Positions 55,294 to 63,909 of a stretch of 64,000 nt of DNA are shown here, in pieces (positions within the stretch are counted from its first letter, which is position 1; every line of letters begins with the position of its first letter). Source of the stretch: Microbacterium protaetiae (GTDB lineage Bacteria > Actinomycetota > Actinomycetes > Actinomycetales > Microbacteriaceae); contig NZ_CP035494.1 of the NCBI RefSeq assembly GCF_004135285.1, positions 1,364,001-1,428,000 on the forward strand. Direction: 5' to 3'. The notes under the pieces are model-generated. The model saw only the letters and a list, made by a program, of their open reading frames with translations, made no database searches and was not told the DNA's origin. A program made the position numbers and the translations under genes.

Positions 55294-55473
55294 CACCCTC
55301 ACACTTCCTCGTGCGTGCACACGTCCTCGTGCGTTTCGATGTGACGGTCCGCTCCGGCGAGCCGATCGCCGGTGCTTACGGTACGCCCGACAGTGCACTC
55401 TGTGGGGACGATCGCGTGACACGACCCGATTCGGGCTTCATTCCGATTTCAGAATATATCTGAGAACCCCTGG

Positions 55474-55842
55474 TCAGCGGGCATCCACGCGGACGACGGC
55501 ATCCCACCGGCGGTGTGTGTTGGCCTCGCCCAGAAGCTTCCACACCGCGGGCGTCAGTGCGGGATAGTCCAGCGCTATCTGGCGCAGCACGCGATAGTGA
55601 CGTGCGGCGTTGGGTCGTACGCCGCCGTTCGCGGCGATGTTCTCGGCTCGCAGGGTGAACACGACGAGCTCGTCGATCGTGGGTAGCTCCTCTATGAACT
55701 CCCACGGGTCCTCTCCGCCGAGCAGACGTTCTTCGACGATCACCGACAGCTCATCGGCCGCCTCGGCGCGCAGCAACTCAAGACTGGCGCGACGCCGGGG
55801 GGTCACGTCACGCGCCCCGTCACCTGCCGTCGAAGAACTCAC
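55474..55842 (-). CDS. Conserved hypothetical helical protein
   Basis: A 122-residue, apparently all-helical, acidic protein: SLELLRAEAADELSVIVEERLLGGEDPWEFIEEL, then LRAENIAANGGVRPNAARHYRVLRQIALDYPALTPAVWKLLGEAN. No known domain is recognised. It follows parB on the same strand (49 bp), so it may belong to the partition unit, but it also appears to have its own leaderless promoter. The 180-bp gap to the permease gene shows nothing. Confidence 0.7.
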   Translation of the reverse strand: MSSSTAGDGARDVTPRRRASLELLRAEAADELSVIVEERLLGGEDPWEFIEELPTIDELVVFTLRAENIAANGGVRPNAARHYRVLRQIALDYPALTPAVWKLLGEANTHRRWDAVVRVDAR

Positions 55843-55848
55843 CCGACA

Positions 55849-55854
55849 AGCCTA
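55849..55854 (-). promoter_or_regulatory. -10 element of a leaderless promoter
   Basis: TAGGCT on the minus strand, then 6 nt, then the GTG at 55842. No ribosome site is present. The layout is the same as before the TetR gene. Confidence 0.55.
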
Positions 55855-55891
55855 AACGCCCTCGCCCTCGTGCGGGTGCGGCGTGCCGTGA

Positions 55892-56878
55892 TCAGCGCCC
55901 GAATCCCGACTCGCCCAGCTCCTCGAGAATGCGGTTCAGATCCTGGATGCTGGCGAAGTCGATGGTGACCTGGCCTTTTCGTGCTCCCAGCGAGACCCGC
56001 ACCTTCGTGTTCAGCCGGTCACCCAGCCGGTCGGCCACCTCGTCGAGGTACGCCTGTCGCGCCCCGGCCTTCGGTGCGACGCGTCGGGTTCCCGAGATGT
56101 TCTTGGTCTTGGCCACTGCCTCGGCCGCGCGCACCGAGAGGTCTTCATTCACGATGCGGTCAGCCAGTCGCTGCATGGACTCGTCGTCGTCGAGCGAGAG
56201 CACTGCACGTGCATGCCCGGCGCTGAGCACTCCTGCAGCGACGCGCTGCTGCACGGGAACAGGCAGGCGCAGCAGGCGGATGGTGTTGCTGATCTGCGGA
56301 CGCGAACGACCGATCCGCGAAGCCAACTCCTCCTGGGTGATGCCGAAGTCCTCCAGCAGCTGCTGGTACGCGGATGCCTCTTCCAGCGGGTTCAGCTCCG
56401 AGCGGTGCAGGTTCTCCAAGAGGGCGTCGCGCAACAGGTTGTCGTCCGAGGTCTCGCGCAGAATCGCCGGAATCGCCTCGAGTCCCGCCTCTCGGGCGGC
56501 GCGGGTTCGGCGCTCTCCCATGATCAGCTCGTACTGGCCCTCGGCGTTCTGGCGCACGACGACCGGCTGAAGTACGCCGAACTCCTTCACGCTGTGCACG
56601 AGTTCGGCCAGATCGTCGGGGTCGAACACCGAACGCGGCTGACGCGGATTGGGCACTATCGCGTTCGGGTCGATGCTGATAAGTCGCGCGCCGGGGACGG
56701 CAACGAGATCGTCGGTCTCGACCGGCCGCTCTTCTGCCCGCTCGGCGCGGGCTTTGACCGCGGTGGCGGTGGCGGACGCCCCCGGGAAGAACACGTCGAC
56801 GGGACGCTCCGCTGTCGCCTCCGACGTGGGGATGAGTGCCCCGATTCCCCGTCCGAGTCCTGTCCGCTTTGCCGCCAT
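55892..56878 (-). CDS. parB: Chromosome partitioning protein ParB (CTP-dependent parS clamp)
   Basis: A 328-residue protein. Residues 1-15 (AAKRTGLGRGIGALIP) form the ParA-contact segment. The CTPase domain has IVPNPRQPR (about 74-82) and GERRTRAAREAG (121-132). The helix-turn-helix that reads parS is about 177-203 (ITQEELASRIGRSRPQISNTIRLL), and a C-terminal dimer domain follows. It starts within the parA stop (1-bp overlap). It loads at the parS cluster just upstream of parA. Confidence 0.97.
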   Translation of the reverse strand: MAAKRTGLGRGIGALIPTSEATAERPVDVFFPGASATATAVKARAERAEERPVETDDLVAVPGARLISIDPNAIVPNPRQPRSVFDPDDLAELVHSVKEFGVLQPVVVRQNAEGQYELIMGERRTRAAREAGLEAIPAILRETSDDNLLRDALLENLHRSELNPLEEASAYQQLLEDFGITQEELASRIGRSRPQISNTIRLLRLPVPVQQRVAAGVLSAGHARAVLSLDDDESMQRLADRIVNEDLSVRAAEAVAKTKNISGTRRVAPKAGARQAYLDEVADRLGDRLNTKVRVSLGARKGQVTIDFASIQDLNRILEELGESGFGR

Positions 56879-57816
56879 CAGGCGCCTCCTTCTGTCGGTG
56901 CTGGCGCGCTGTCGCGCTCGATGATCTCCACGGCCGCTTCGCGGTACGCCACGGCGCCCGCGGACTGCCCGTCGTAGGCAATCACTGTCTGGCCAAAGCT
57001 CGGTGCTTCAGAAACACGCACTGACCTGGGAATAACTGTCGCGAGAACCTCTTTGGGGAAGTGTGCACGCACCTCGTCTGCAACTTGCTGCGCGAGTCTC
57101 GTGCGGCCGTCGAACATCGTCAAGACGATCGTGGAGACCCGCAGCCCCTGGTTCAGATGCTTCTGAATCATCCGGACGTTCCCGAGCAGCTGGCTCAACC
57201 CTTCCAGCGCGTAGTACTCGCACTGGATCGGGATGAGCACCTCGTGTGCGGCGGTGAAGGCGTTGATCGTAAGCAGCCCCAGCGACGGCGGGCAGTCGAT
57301 GATGACGAAGTCGGGCTTCTCTTCGACCTGTTCGAGATAGTCATCAAGAGCCGTGCGCAGCCGGTGCTCCCGCGCAACTTGCGACACGAGCTCGATCTCC
57401 GCGCCCGCAAGATGGATCGTGCTGGGCGCACAGGTGAGAAGGTCCGATTCCGGACTCGTCTGGATGATGTCGGCCATCGGAAACTCGTCGATGAGGACGT
57501 CATAGACGCTCGGGGTGTCAGCGTTGTGCGGAATGCTCAGCGCGGTCGACGCATTCCCCTGAGGGTCGAGGTCGATCACGAGCACTCGCGCGCCGACGGA
57601 TGCCATCGCTGCAGCCAGATTCACCGCGGTGGTCGTCTTGCCGACGCCACCCTTCTGGTTGGACACCGTGATGATGCGTGTGCGACCCGACAGTTCGACT
57701 GTCGTCTGTTCGAGGGTGCGTTGACGTGCGGTGAGATCCGCAAGTTCACGTGCGATCGGACTGTCGCCGAAGACGGGGTCGAATGCCGCAACGCTCGCGT
57801 CTTGGGACTGTTCCAC
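56878..57816 (-). CDS. parA: Chromosome partitioning ATPase ParA
   Basis: A 312-residue ATPase with deviant Walker A SNQKGGVGKTTTAVNLAAAM (55-62 core), DLDPQGNAS and FVIIDCPPSLGLLT for the other nucleotide motifs. An N-terminal extension of about 45 residues precedes the ATPase core. The GTG at 57816 lies inside a degenerate parS-like sequence (TTCCACGTGAAAC), so ParB binding there could regulate it. Confidence 0.97.
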   Translation of the reverse strand: MEQSQDASVAAFDPVFGDSPIARELADLTARQRTLEQTTVELSGRTRIITVSNQKGGVGKTTTAVNLAAAMASVGARVLVIDLDPQGNASTALSIPHNADTPSVYDVLIDEFPMADIIQTSPESDLLTCAPSTIHLAGAEIELVSQVAREHRLRTALDDYLEQVEEKPDFVIIDCPPSLGLLTINAFTAAHEVLIPIQCEYYALEGLSQLLGNVRMIQKHLNQGLRVSTIVLTMFDGRTRLAQQVADEVRAHFPKEVLATVIPRSVRVSEAPSFGQTVIAYDGQSAGAVAYREAAVEIIERDSAPAPTEGGA

Positions 57817-58024
57817 GTGAAACGCACTCCTTCTTCGCGCTGCTGACGACCTCGATTCCAGTCTATGCGGCGATCCGCCGGCATCCCGACGGCGTGCGGG
57901 GTTCCGTGTTATTCAGCGACGCCATTGCTGCGGTCCGCGAGGTCGACGGGCGTTGTTTCACGTGAAACATCCGTGGATGCCGCGGGCGCGGTGCTTCTGC
58001 GAGGCACGGTGCTCCGCTTGCGGG

Positions 58025-58175
58025 GCTTCCGCAACTCACGGTCCGCTGCTGCGGGCTTTCCGCAATTCACGGTCGCCGCTGGGGTCCTTCCGCAACTCAC
58101 GGTGGCCACTCGGGGTGCCTTCGCAACTCACGGTCGCCACTCGGGGTCCCTTCGCAACTCACGGTGGCCACTCGC
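58025..58175. repeat. Tandem repeats of about 30 bp within the parS region
   Basis: Five degenerate units of TTCCGCAACTCACGGTCGCC plus about 10 bp (CTGGGGTCC-like). They lie between the first and second parS sites. No function is evident. Confidence 0.75.
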
Positions 58176-59065
58176 GGCGCCCAGCATGCGCAATTCGCCG
58201 AATCTCGCTGGGCGCCGTCTCGTTGGTGTCGTTGCCGCTGGGATGCGGCGCTACTTGCGCTGGGCCTCGATACTGATCCCCACGCACGATGATCGTCGCA
58301 GAAGCGGCCTCCGCTGGCGATCGCGCTGGCTCAGCATTTCCCACCCGTGACTCGCGTCCCCCTCGGCACACCTGCGCGCCTTGACGGCGACATCGGCACT
58401 TTCGCTGCCTTTGCCATCCTCTCGCCCTCGGGTGGGTGGGCGCTTCCCCCGCAGCTCGACCGGCGGCCACGTTTCACGTGAAACATCGGCGCGCGCCCAC
58501 CTACGCGGGCCGGCGGCGTGGGCGACCGGATGCATGACCTCGGCCCACGGGGCCGCGGAGCATCGTGGGGTGTCGCGGGTCGGCGCGCGCACGACGCGTT
58601 CCTCGCCGGGATCTCTGCGGCACCCCAGACAACTCGTCGTGCAGCCAACCGCAGCGACTGACCTGATGCGCGCTAATTGTCGGTGCCGCAGGCGCCGCGG
58701 TGGTTGAGGTAACCCGGGTGCGTCTAAGCCACCATCCCACGGTGCCTCTGGAGGTCCGCCGGGGACGCGGTCGGCGCAGCGTGCTCGGCGTCCTCGTTTC
58801 ACGTGAAACATCCGCGCGTGTGTCCTCTCTTTCCCGCAGATGAGCGCGTTGACGTCATACTTCGCAGATGGTGCGCACCACCACGATCATGAGGCCGACG
58901 TTCTTCTCCACGACGAAGCAGCCTCGGCGACCCGTCGGCGGTGTTTCACGTGAAACACGGTGATCGTTCCATCGTCGGCTCGGGAATGATGGACTGTCAG
59001 CCGAGTCTTGTGGGGTGAGCCCCAGTGGTCGCGTCTTGGCTGCGCCCCAGGGCTCCGTCCCATTA

Positions 59066-59687
59066 GGTTTCACGTGAAACATCGCAGTCCGTGTCACTCC
59101 CGTCCTCTGCCACCGCCGGGTGTCGCCACGAGATGCAGCGAATGCGTCCAGCCGAGAAGTCCGTGACGACGCAGTAATGGCGGCTCGCGCCCGCGACACA
59201 GCCGCAGGCTCCGACGTTTCACGTGAAACATCGCGGTCCGCATCACTCACCGCCCTCTGTCCGCGCTGGGTGTCGCGACCAGATGTCGGCACCCGATGCG
59301 GCGGGCCCATTCCCCAGAAGCCCGCTGACGGCGCAGCAAAGGCGGGTGGCGCCCGCGACGCAGCTGCTCAGACGTTTCACGTGAAACATCGACATCCCCA
59401 CCAATCTTTTCTGTGCACCCGACGACCGTCCCTACGGGTTCGACAAGTGGTGACCAGCCGTTTGAATGGCACAGTCAGCACGGGAGCGAGCACGGAGCCT
59501 TCAAATGGAGCTATCGGACCGTGTCACGTGAGCCATCGACATCCCCACCGGTCACTTCTGTGCACCCAACAACCATCCCCATGGGAGCGACAAGTAACAT
59601 CCCGTCCACCCGTCTGAATGTCACAGTCAACACGGGACGGAGAGCGGAGCCCTCGATGGAAGTGTCGCGGGCGTTTCACGTGAAACA
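59066..59687. repeat. parS-bearing tandem duplication, about 150-bp period
   Basis: Units start at parS 59066, 59215, 59373, about 59522 (degenerate) and 59672. Spacers of the first pair share CATCGC.GTCCG..TCACTC and ..CCTCTG. Spacers of the next pair share ATCGACATCCCCACC, TCTGTGCACCC and ACCGTCC/ACCATCC. The array therefore grew by duplication of parS plus its spacer. Confidence 0.75.
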
Positions 59688-60488
59688 ACACCGCCCGCTC
59701 CCTATACGCCTTCAGAACGCGTGGTGCCCCTCCGATGCAGGCCGAGACCATCCGATGGTGGCGCGTCGGCCGACATACGCCGGCGGGTCGTTACGGCGGA
59801 GGGAAGTCGCGCCGCAGGGAAGTAGCGCTGGCGGGAACCCACGCACGCAGACAGTCGCACCCGCGGGGAAGTCACGCCCGCGGGAAGTCACGCCGGAGCG
59901 GGCTCGATGTTTCACGTGAAACATCCCCACCGGTCGAGAAGCCCGTCCTGCACGCAGATCATCGCTGCGCGCACCGACACCGGCTGTGGGAGGGCGGGAA
60001 GTTCCTCACCACATACCCGGCGCACGTCGCCGGGTCGTCTGGCGCTCACCGCCACGTGGCGCGACACTTGCTTCTGGCCGAAGTGTCGATGGCCAACTGG
60101 CTCATGCTGAAGACTCTGACGGGCCAGAGGCATCCCACCAGCCAACCGGCACGAGGGTTCATAAGGGCTGCACACCACCGACGCTGCACTTCGCCTCCAG
60201 AGCGCGCCCCACTCACGGCAACGGGAGCTGTCTCATGCACAACTGCAGCCATACTCACCAGCGTGCGCCCGCCAACTCGCCGACACGCGGCACGGTATCG
60301 ACGATGACGTGGCTGACGCCTCACTCGACGGCGATCAGCGGTGCACGAGGCGTTTCACGTGAAACATCGCGAATCCAGTGCCCTCCGAGCAACCGTTTGT
60401 GTCGGTGCGGCGGCATCGACAACGAACAGGTCGCCGCGGCGCCCCCTTAGACCGACAGTTTCACGTGAAACGTCAGTGCGCGCCCACG

Positions 60489-61124
60489 CTATCCCCGCAC
60501 TATCGCTCGAACGACGCGAGAGGGCTCGGGAACGACATCCTCGCCGACGACGTCCACCCGCACGTCCGAGAGTCGGAACTTGCGGATCTGCTTCTGAGCT
60601 GCCTCGATCTCTGCAGGAGCGCTCGCGCCCTTCAGCAGCACCAACTCACCGCCATCGCGTACCAGCGGGGCAGCGAGGGGGATCAGTGTGCGCAGTGCGC
60701 TCACCGCACGGGCCGTCACTGCGTCACACACCGGTCCGCGCTTCCAGTCTTCCGCACGCGCACGAACGACCTCGACGTTGTCCAGTTCGAGCTCTGCGAC
60801 CTGCTCCAGCAGCCACGTGACGCGACGCTCCATCGGCTCGATCAGCACCCACTGCACATCAGGTCGTGCAATGGCCAGGACCAATCCGGGCAGCCCTGCG
60901 CCCGATCCGATGTCGCCGACGGTGCCGGAGAACAGCGGTGCGATCACAGCGCTGTTCAGAATGTGGCGACTCCACAGTCGCGGGAGTTCGAGCGGGCCGA
61001 TGAGTCCGCGCTCCTCACCGTGCAGCGCGAGCGCTGTGGTGAAGCGTCGCGCCCACTCGATGCGATCGCCGAACACCGCCGCCGCAGCGGCAGGTTCGGC
61101 CTCCAGCATCCCCTCGTCACTCAC
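60489..61124 (-). CDS. rsmG: 16S rRNA (guanine527-N7)-methyltransferase RsmG
   Basis: A 211-residue methyltransferase. GTVGDIGSGAGLPGLVLAIARP (about 68-89) is the SAM motif. RLWSRHILNSAVIAPL and VTARAVSALRTLIPLAAPLV are characteristic RsmG stretches. GTG start at 61124, 8 bp after jag. One parS lies 17 bp beyond its stop. Confidence 0.95.
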   Translation of the reverse strand: MSDEGMLEAEPAAAAAVFGDRIEWARRFTTALALHGEERGLIGPLELPRLWSRHILNSAVIAPLFSGTVGDIGSGAGLPGLVLAIARPDVQWVLIEPMERRVTWLLEQVAELELDNVEVVRARAEDWKRGPVCDAVTARAVSALRTLIPLAAPLVRDGGELVLLKGASAPAEIEAAQKQIRKFRLSDVRVDVVGEDVVPEPSRVVRAIVRG

Positions 61125-61132
61125 AGCGATGC

Positions 61133-61630
61133 TCAGGAACGACGGATGACGGTGTGACGGTCAGAACCCTCGCCGTACGACTCCGAGACGAGCCCGCGCT
61201 CGGCGACGATGTCGTGCACAAGCTTGCGCTCGTAGCTCGACATCGAGGGCAGGGACGCCTGCGATGCCCCCTCATCAAGACGCGTGACAGCCCGATCGAC
61301 CAGCCGAACCAGCTCGTCATGGCGGGCGTCGCGCGACCCACCGATGTCGAGGATCAGACGTGAGAAGCGGCCTGTCTGACTCTGCACAGCGAGGCGCGTG
61401 AGTTCCTGTACCGCCTGGACGGTTTCTGGGTCCGAGAGCACACGGATCGACGAGGCGTCTTCAGCCTCGACCGAGACATACGCGCGTCCGTTGCGCACAT
61501 CCAAGGCCAGATCGCCGTCGACATCGGCGATGTCGAGCAGACCCTCGATGAAGTCGGCGGCGATGTCGCCTTCCTGCTCGAGCTGCTCGGCGGTGGCCTC
61601 CTGGCCGGCCGGAGTCTGTGTTACTGACAT
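61133..61630 (-). CDS. jag: Jag/KhpB-type R3H-domain RNA-binding protein
   Basis: A 165-residue protein: an acidic N-terminus, a KH-like domain (about 28-95) and an R3H domain near the C-terminus (LPSMSSYERKLVHDIVAERGLVSESYGEGSDRHTVI). It sits in the conserved yidC-jag-rsmG order. Probable RNA binding with roles in cell envelope regulation, known for the family. Confidence 0.93.
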   Translation of the reverse strand: MSVTQTPAGQEATAEQLEQEGDIAADFIEGLLDIADVDGDLALDVRNGRAYVSVEAEDASSIRVLSDPETVQAVQELTRLAVQSQTGRFSRLILDIGGSRDARHDELVRLVDRAVTRLDEGASQASLPSMSSYERKLVHDIVAERGLVSESYGEGSDRHTVIRRS

Positions 61631-61648
61631 GCGCTTTTCCTTCGGGTG

Positions 61649-62773
61649 TCAGGAGGGGGATGCCGCAGAGCCGCCGGATTTTCCGGGCGGATTCGACGGG
61701 TTCTTCTGGGACTGCTTCTTGGCGCGCTGCTTGCTCACCGGTTGCTGCCGCTTGGGAGCTGCCGCCTTGGCGGCCTCCGCTTCTTCGAGAAGTCGCTGCT
61801 GCTCGGCGACATACTTGTCCATCGGGATGATGCGACCCTTCGCATCCAGCGCCTTGCCCTTCTTCGCGAGGCGCTCCTCACGCTCCTTTGCCGCCTGTGA
61901 GCCCGGTGTCGGCATGTTGCGGATGACGAGGAACTGCTGCACGGCCGTCCAGATGTTGCTGGTGAACCAGTAGATGACCACACCCAGCGGGAAGAAGACG
62001 CCCGAGAAGACGAAGGCGAACGGCAGGATGTAAACCATCATCCGCTGCATCTTGTAGGCCTGACCCTGGCGGGCCTCGGGCGACAGGTTCTTCGAGACGA
62101 TCTGCAGCTGCGTGAAGAACTGCGAGGCGATCATGAGCACCACGAGGGTGATCATGATGGCCACCGTGATCTGCCAGCCTTCGGGCTTGGTCTGGAAAGT
62201 GCCCTGCAGCGATTCATGGAGAGACGCGACGCCGAACAGCTTCGCGTTGTAGAACTCCTGCGTCAGCTCGGGGGTGAGCCAGAAGATTCCACCCTTGCTC
62301 GCCTCGGCGTTCCCCTTGATCGTGGACAGCACGCTGTACAGCGAGAAGAACACCGGCATCTGCACCAGAATCGGCAGACAGCCCGACACCGGAGACGTGC
62401 CGTTCTTCTTGTACATCGCCATCGTCTCGCGGCTCATCGCCTCACGAGAAAGCTGGTCGCGCTTGCCCTTGTACTTCTCCTGGATCTTCTTGAGCTCAGG
62501 CGCGATCTCCATCATCTTGCGCTGGCTCTTGATCTGCTTGACGAACAGCGGCACAAGCGCGGCGCGCACCACGACCACCAGACCGATGATCGACAGGACC
62601 CAGGTCAAACCGGATGCCGCGTTCATGCCGACCAGGGTCAGCAGAGAATGGAACGCCACCAGGATGAGCTCGACGATCCACTTGAGCGGCCAGAGAACGA
62701 AGCCGATGGGGTCGAAACCGCCCCCGCCTGATGCCGCGGGGGTGCTCGTGGCGAAATACAGCAGATCCTGCAC
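61649..62773 (-). CDS. yidC: Membrane protein insertase YidC
   Basis: A 374-residue insertase with five helices expected. FVLWPLKWIVELILVAFHSLL (helix 1), the cytoplasmic hairpin IKSQRKMMEIAPELKKIQEKYKGKRDQLSREAMSRETMAMYKKNG and VSGCLPILVQMPVFFSLYSVL with FVFSGVFFPLGVVIYWFTSNIWTAVQQFLV are diagnostic. A Lys/Pro/Ser-rich C-terminal tail of about 75 residues follows. GTG start, 3 bp after yidD. Confidence 0.96.
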   Translation of the reverse strand: MQDLLYFATSTPAASGGGGFDPIGFVLWPLKWIVELILVAFHSLLTLVGMNAASGLTWVLSIIGLVVVVRAALVPLFVKQIKSQRKMMEIAPELKKIQEKYKGKRDQLSREAMSRETMAMYKKNGTSPVSGCLPILVQMPVFFSLYSVLSTIKGNAEASKGGIFWLTPELTQEFYNAKLFGVASLHESLQGTFQTKPEGWQITVAIMITLVVLMIASQFFTQLQIVSKNLSPEARQGQAYKMQRMMVYILPFAFVFSGVFFPLGVVIYWFTSNIWTAVQQFLVIRNMPTPGSQAAKEREERLAKKGKALDAKGRIIPMDKYVAEQQRLLEEAEAAKAAAPKRQQPVSKQRAKKQSQKNPSNPPGKSGGSAASPS

Positions 62774-62776
62774 GGA

Positions 62777-63133
62777 TCAGTCCTTTCTGGGGGGCACGAC
62801 GAATCCGTGCGGAGTCAGCTCGAAGTGGAAGTGCCGGCTCGGCGGAACGTCGTCGACGCCGCCGGCAGCCCATGGGTGGCAACGGAGGATGCGCCAGGCG
62901 GCGAGGCCGGCTCCCTTCACCGCACCGTGCTGTTGCACGGCGCCGACCGCATAGGCAGAACACGTCGGGTAGTACCGGCATACATCGCCGTACGCATGCG
63001 AGACCGTCGCCCGATAGGCATGGAGAAGAGTCAGCACCACGTCGCGAGGGATCAGCGGCAGCATCCGCCACAGCGCGGTGCCCCGCATCCGGCCGTTGCC
63101 GACGTAGCCGGTCGGGAGGGATGCGACGCTCAC
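62777..63133 (-). CDS. yidD: Membrane protein insertion efficiency factor YidD
   Basis: A 118-residue protein. IPRDVVLTLLHAYRATVSHAYGDVCRYYPTCSAYAVGAVQQHGAVKG carries the family Cys residues, followed by RILRCHPWAAGGVDDVP. The GTG at 63133 overlaps the rnpA stop by 4 bp; the open frame 7 codons further upstream is rejected. Confidence 0.94.
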   Translation of the reverse strand: MSVASLPTGYVGNGRMRGTALWRMLPLIPRDVVLTLLHAYRATVSHAYGDVCRYYPTCSAYAVGAVQQHGAVKGAGLAAWRILRCHPWAAGGVDDVPPSRHFHFELTPHGFVVPPRKD

Positions 63134-63465
63134 GCCGCCCTCCGCGCCAGACAACGATCGACCTCAGCCTGCAAGGCATGGAAATCCGCACCCGCGGCGC
63201 TGGGAAGCGCGCGGATGACAACGTCTGCCCCGACACGCACCTGCGGAAGTGCTTGTGCGCACACGGCCTTGAGCCGACGACGCACGGTGTTGCGAGTCAC
63301 GGCAGTGCCGACTCGCTTGCTCACGATGAAACCGAACCGTGCTGCGCGATCTTCACCGGACGACACCACATACATCACGGTGTGCGGCCCGGCGCACTTG
63401 ACACCCCTACGGACGACGGCTTTGTAATCCGCCCCGCGGGTCAGCCTGTTCGGCCTCGCGAGCAC
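63130..63465 (-). CDS. rnpA: Ribonuclease P protein component
   Basis: A 111-residue protein: LARPNRLTRGADYKAVVRRG at the start and RFGFIVSKRVGTAVTRNTVRRRLKAVCAQ, the RNR motif that contacts RNase P RNA. The GTG at 63465 gives a canonical N-terminus; the open frame continues 30 codons upstream into rpmH. It lies 10 bp after rpmH. Confidence 0.95.
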   Translation of the reverse strand: MLARPNRLTRGADYKAVVRRGVKCAGPHTVMYVVSSGEDRAARFGFIVSKRVGTAVTRNTVRRRLKAVCAQALPQVRVGADVVIRALPSAAGADFHALQAEVDRCLARRAA

Positions 63466-63475
63466 TGCTATCGAG

Positions 63476-63613
63476 TCAGGCAGAGAGCTCGGTGCGGCCC
63501 TTGCCACGACGAGCCGACAGGATGGCACGGCCGGCGCGGGTGCGCATGCGGGCACGGAAGCCGTGCTTCTTGGCGCGACGACGGTTGTTGGGCTGGAAGG
63601 TGCGCTTGGTCAT
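63476..63613 (-). CDS. rpmH: 50S ribosomal protein L34
   Basis: A 45-residue basic protein [18 protein letters not shown], continuing [27 protein letters not shown]. This is the exact L34 pattern and length. It is the first gene of the rpmH-rnpA-yidD-yidC-jag-rsmG run and is divergent from dnaA. Confidence 0.98.
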   Translation of the reverse strand: MTKRTFQPNNRRRAKKHGFRARMRTRAGRAILSARRGKGRTELSA

Positions 63614-63750
63614 GGAATCACTCCGGGAGGTTCACCGGGTCGCTTGCCCGGGGACGACGATGAGGGACTCACACCGAAGAGGCATAAGTCAACCGATTAA
63701 GGCTACGTCCTGGTAGCGGATATCTCAAACCGAGCGCTGACGAACGCACA

Positions 63751-63759
63751 TTATCCACA
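63751..63759 (+). promoter_or_regulatory. DnaA box
   Basis: TTATCCACA, exact consensus, in the 296-bp rpmH-dnaA gap. It is probably part of the origin or of dnaA autoregulation. Confidence 0.85.
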
Positions 63760-63851
63760 GCCCCGCCGCGGTCTCTGGAAGTGACACACCCCCGACGCTT
63801 ACAGTGGAGTTTGCTCTCTGCACACGCGCTGACTAGCGTTGCTCGGGCAAG

Positions 63852-63860
63852 TTATCCACA
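63852..63860 (+). promoter_or_regulatory. DnaA box, 50 bp before dnaA
   Basis: TTATCCACA, exact consensus, in the same direction as the first box. It lies close to where the dnaA transcript should start, so it probably mediates autorepression. Actinobacterial oriC is often between dnaA and dnaN, beyond this window. Confidence 0.85.
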
Positions 63861-63909
63861 GGTCATGGCGTCCTCCGCCACCTGTGTCACATCGACAGCC
63901 GGGGGGGCC

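Larger units (their letters stand above)
57811..60472. other. parS centromere cluster
   Basis: Eleven sites contain the exact core GTTTCACGTGAAAC (16-mer TGTTTCACGTGAAACA or one-base variants): 57954, 58470, 58795, 58942, 59066, 59215, 59373, 59672, 59908, 60351 and 60457 (start positions). Two degenerate sites are at 57811 (parA start) and about 59519-59534 (GTGTCACGTGAGCCA). This is the ParB loading zone. The 2.67-kb interval from parA to rsmG contains no convincing gene; its open frames are translations of parS and of the repeats. Spacing between several sites is close to 150 bp. Confidence 0.96.

Noticed and set aside
57817..60488. Several small genes starting MFHVKH in the parA-rsmG gap
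   Set aside because: These are translations of parS (TTTCACGTGAAAC read as F-H-V-K) in many frames; no ribosome sites or conserved protein features.
63614..63909. Complete oriC
   Set aside because: Only two consensus DnaA boxes and no clear unwinding region; dnaA-dnaN gap is outside the window.
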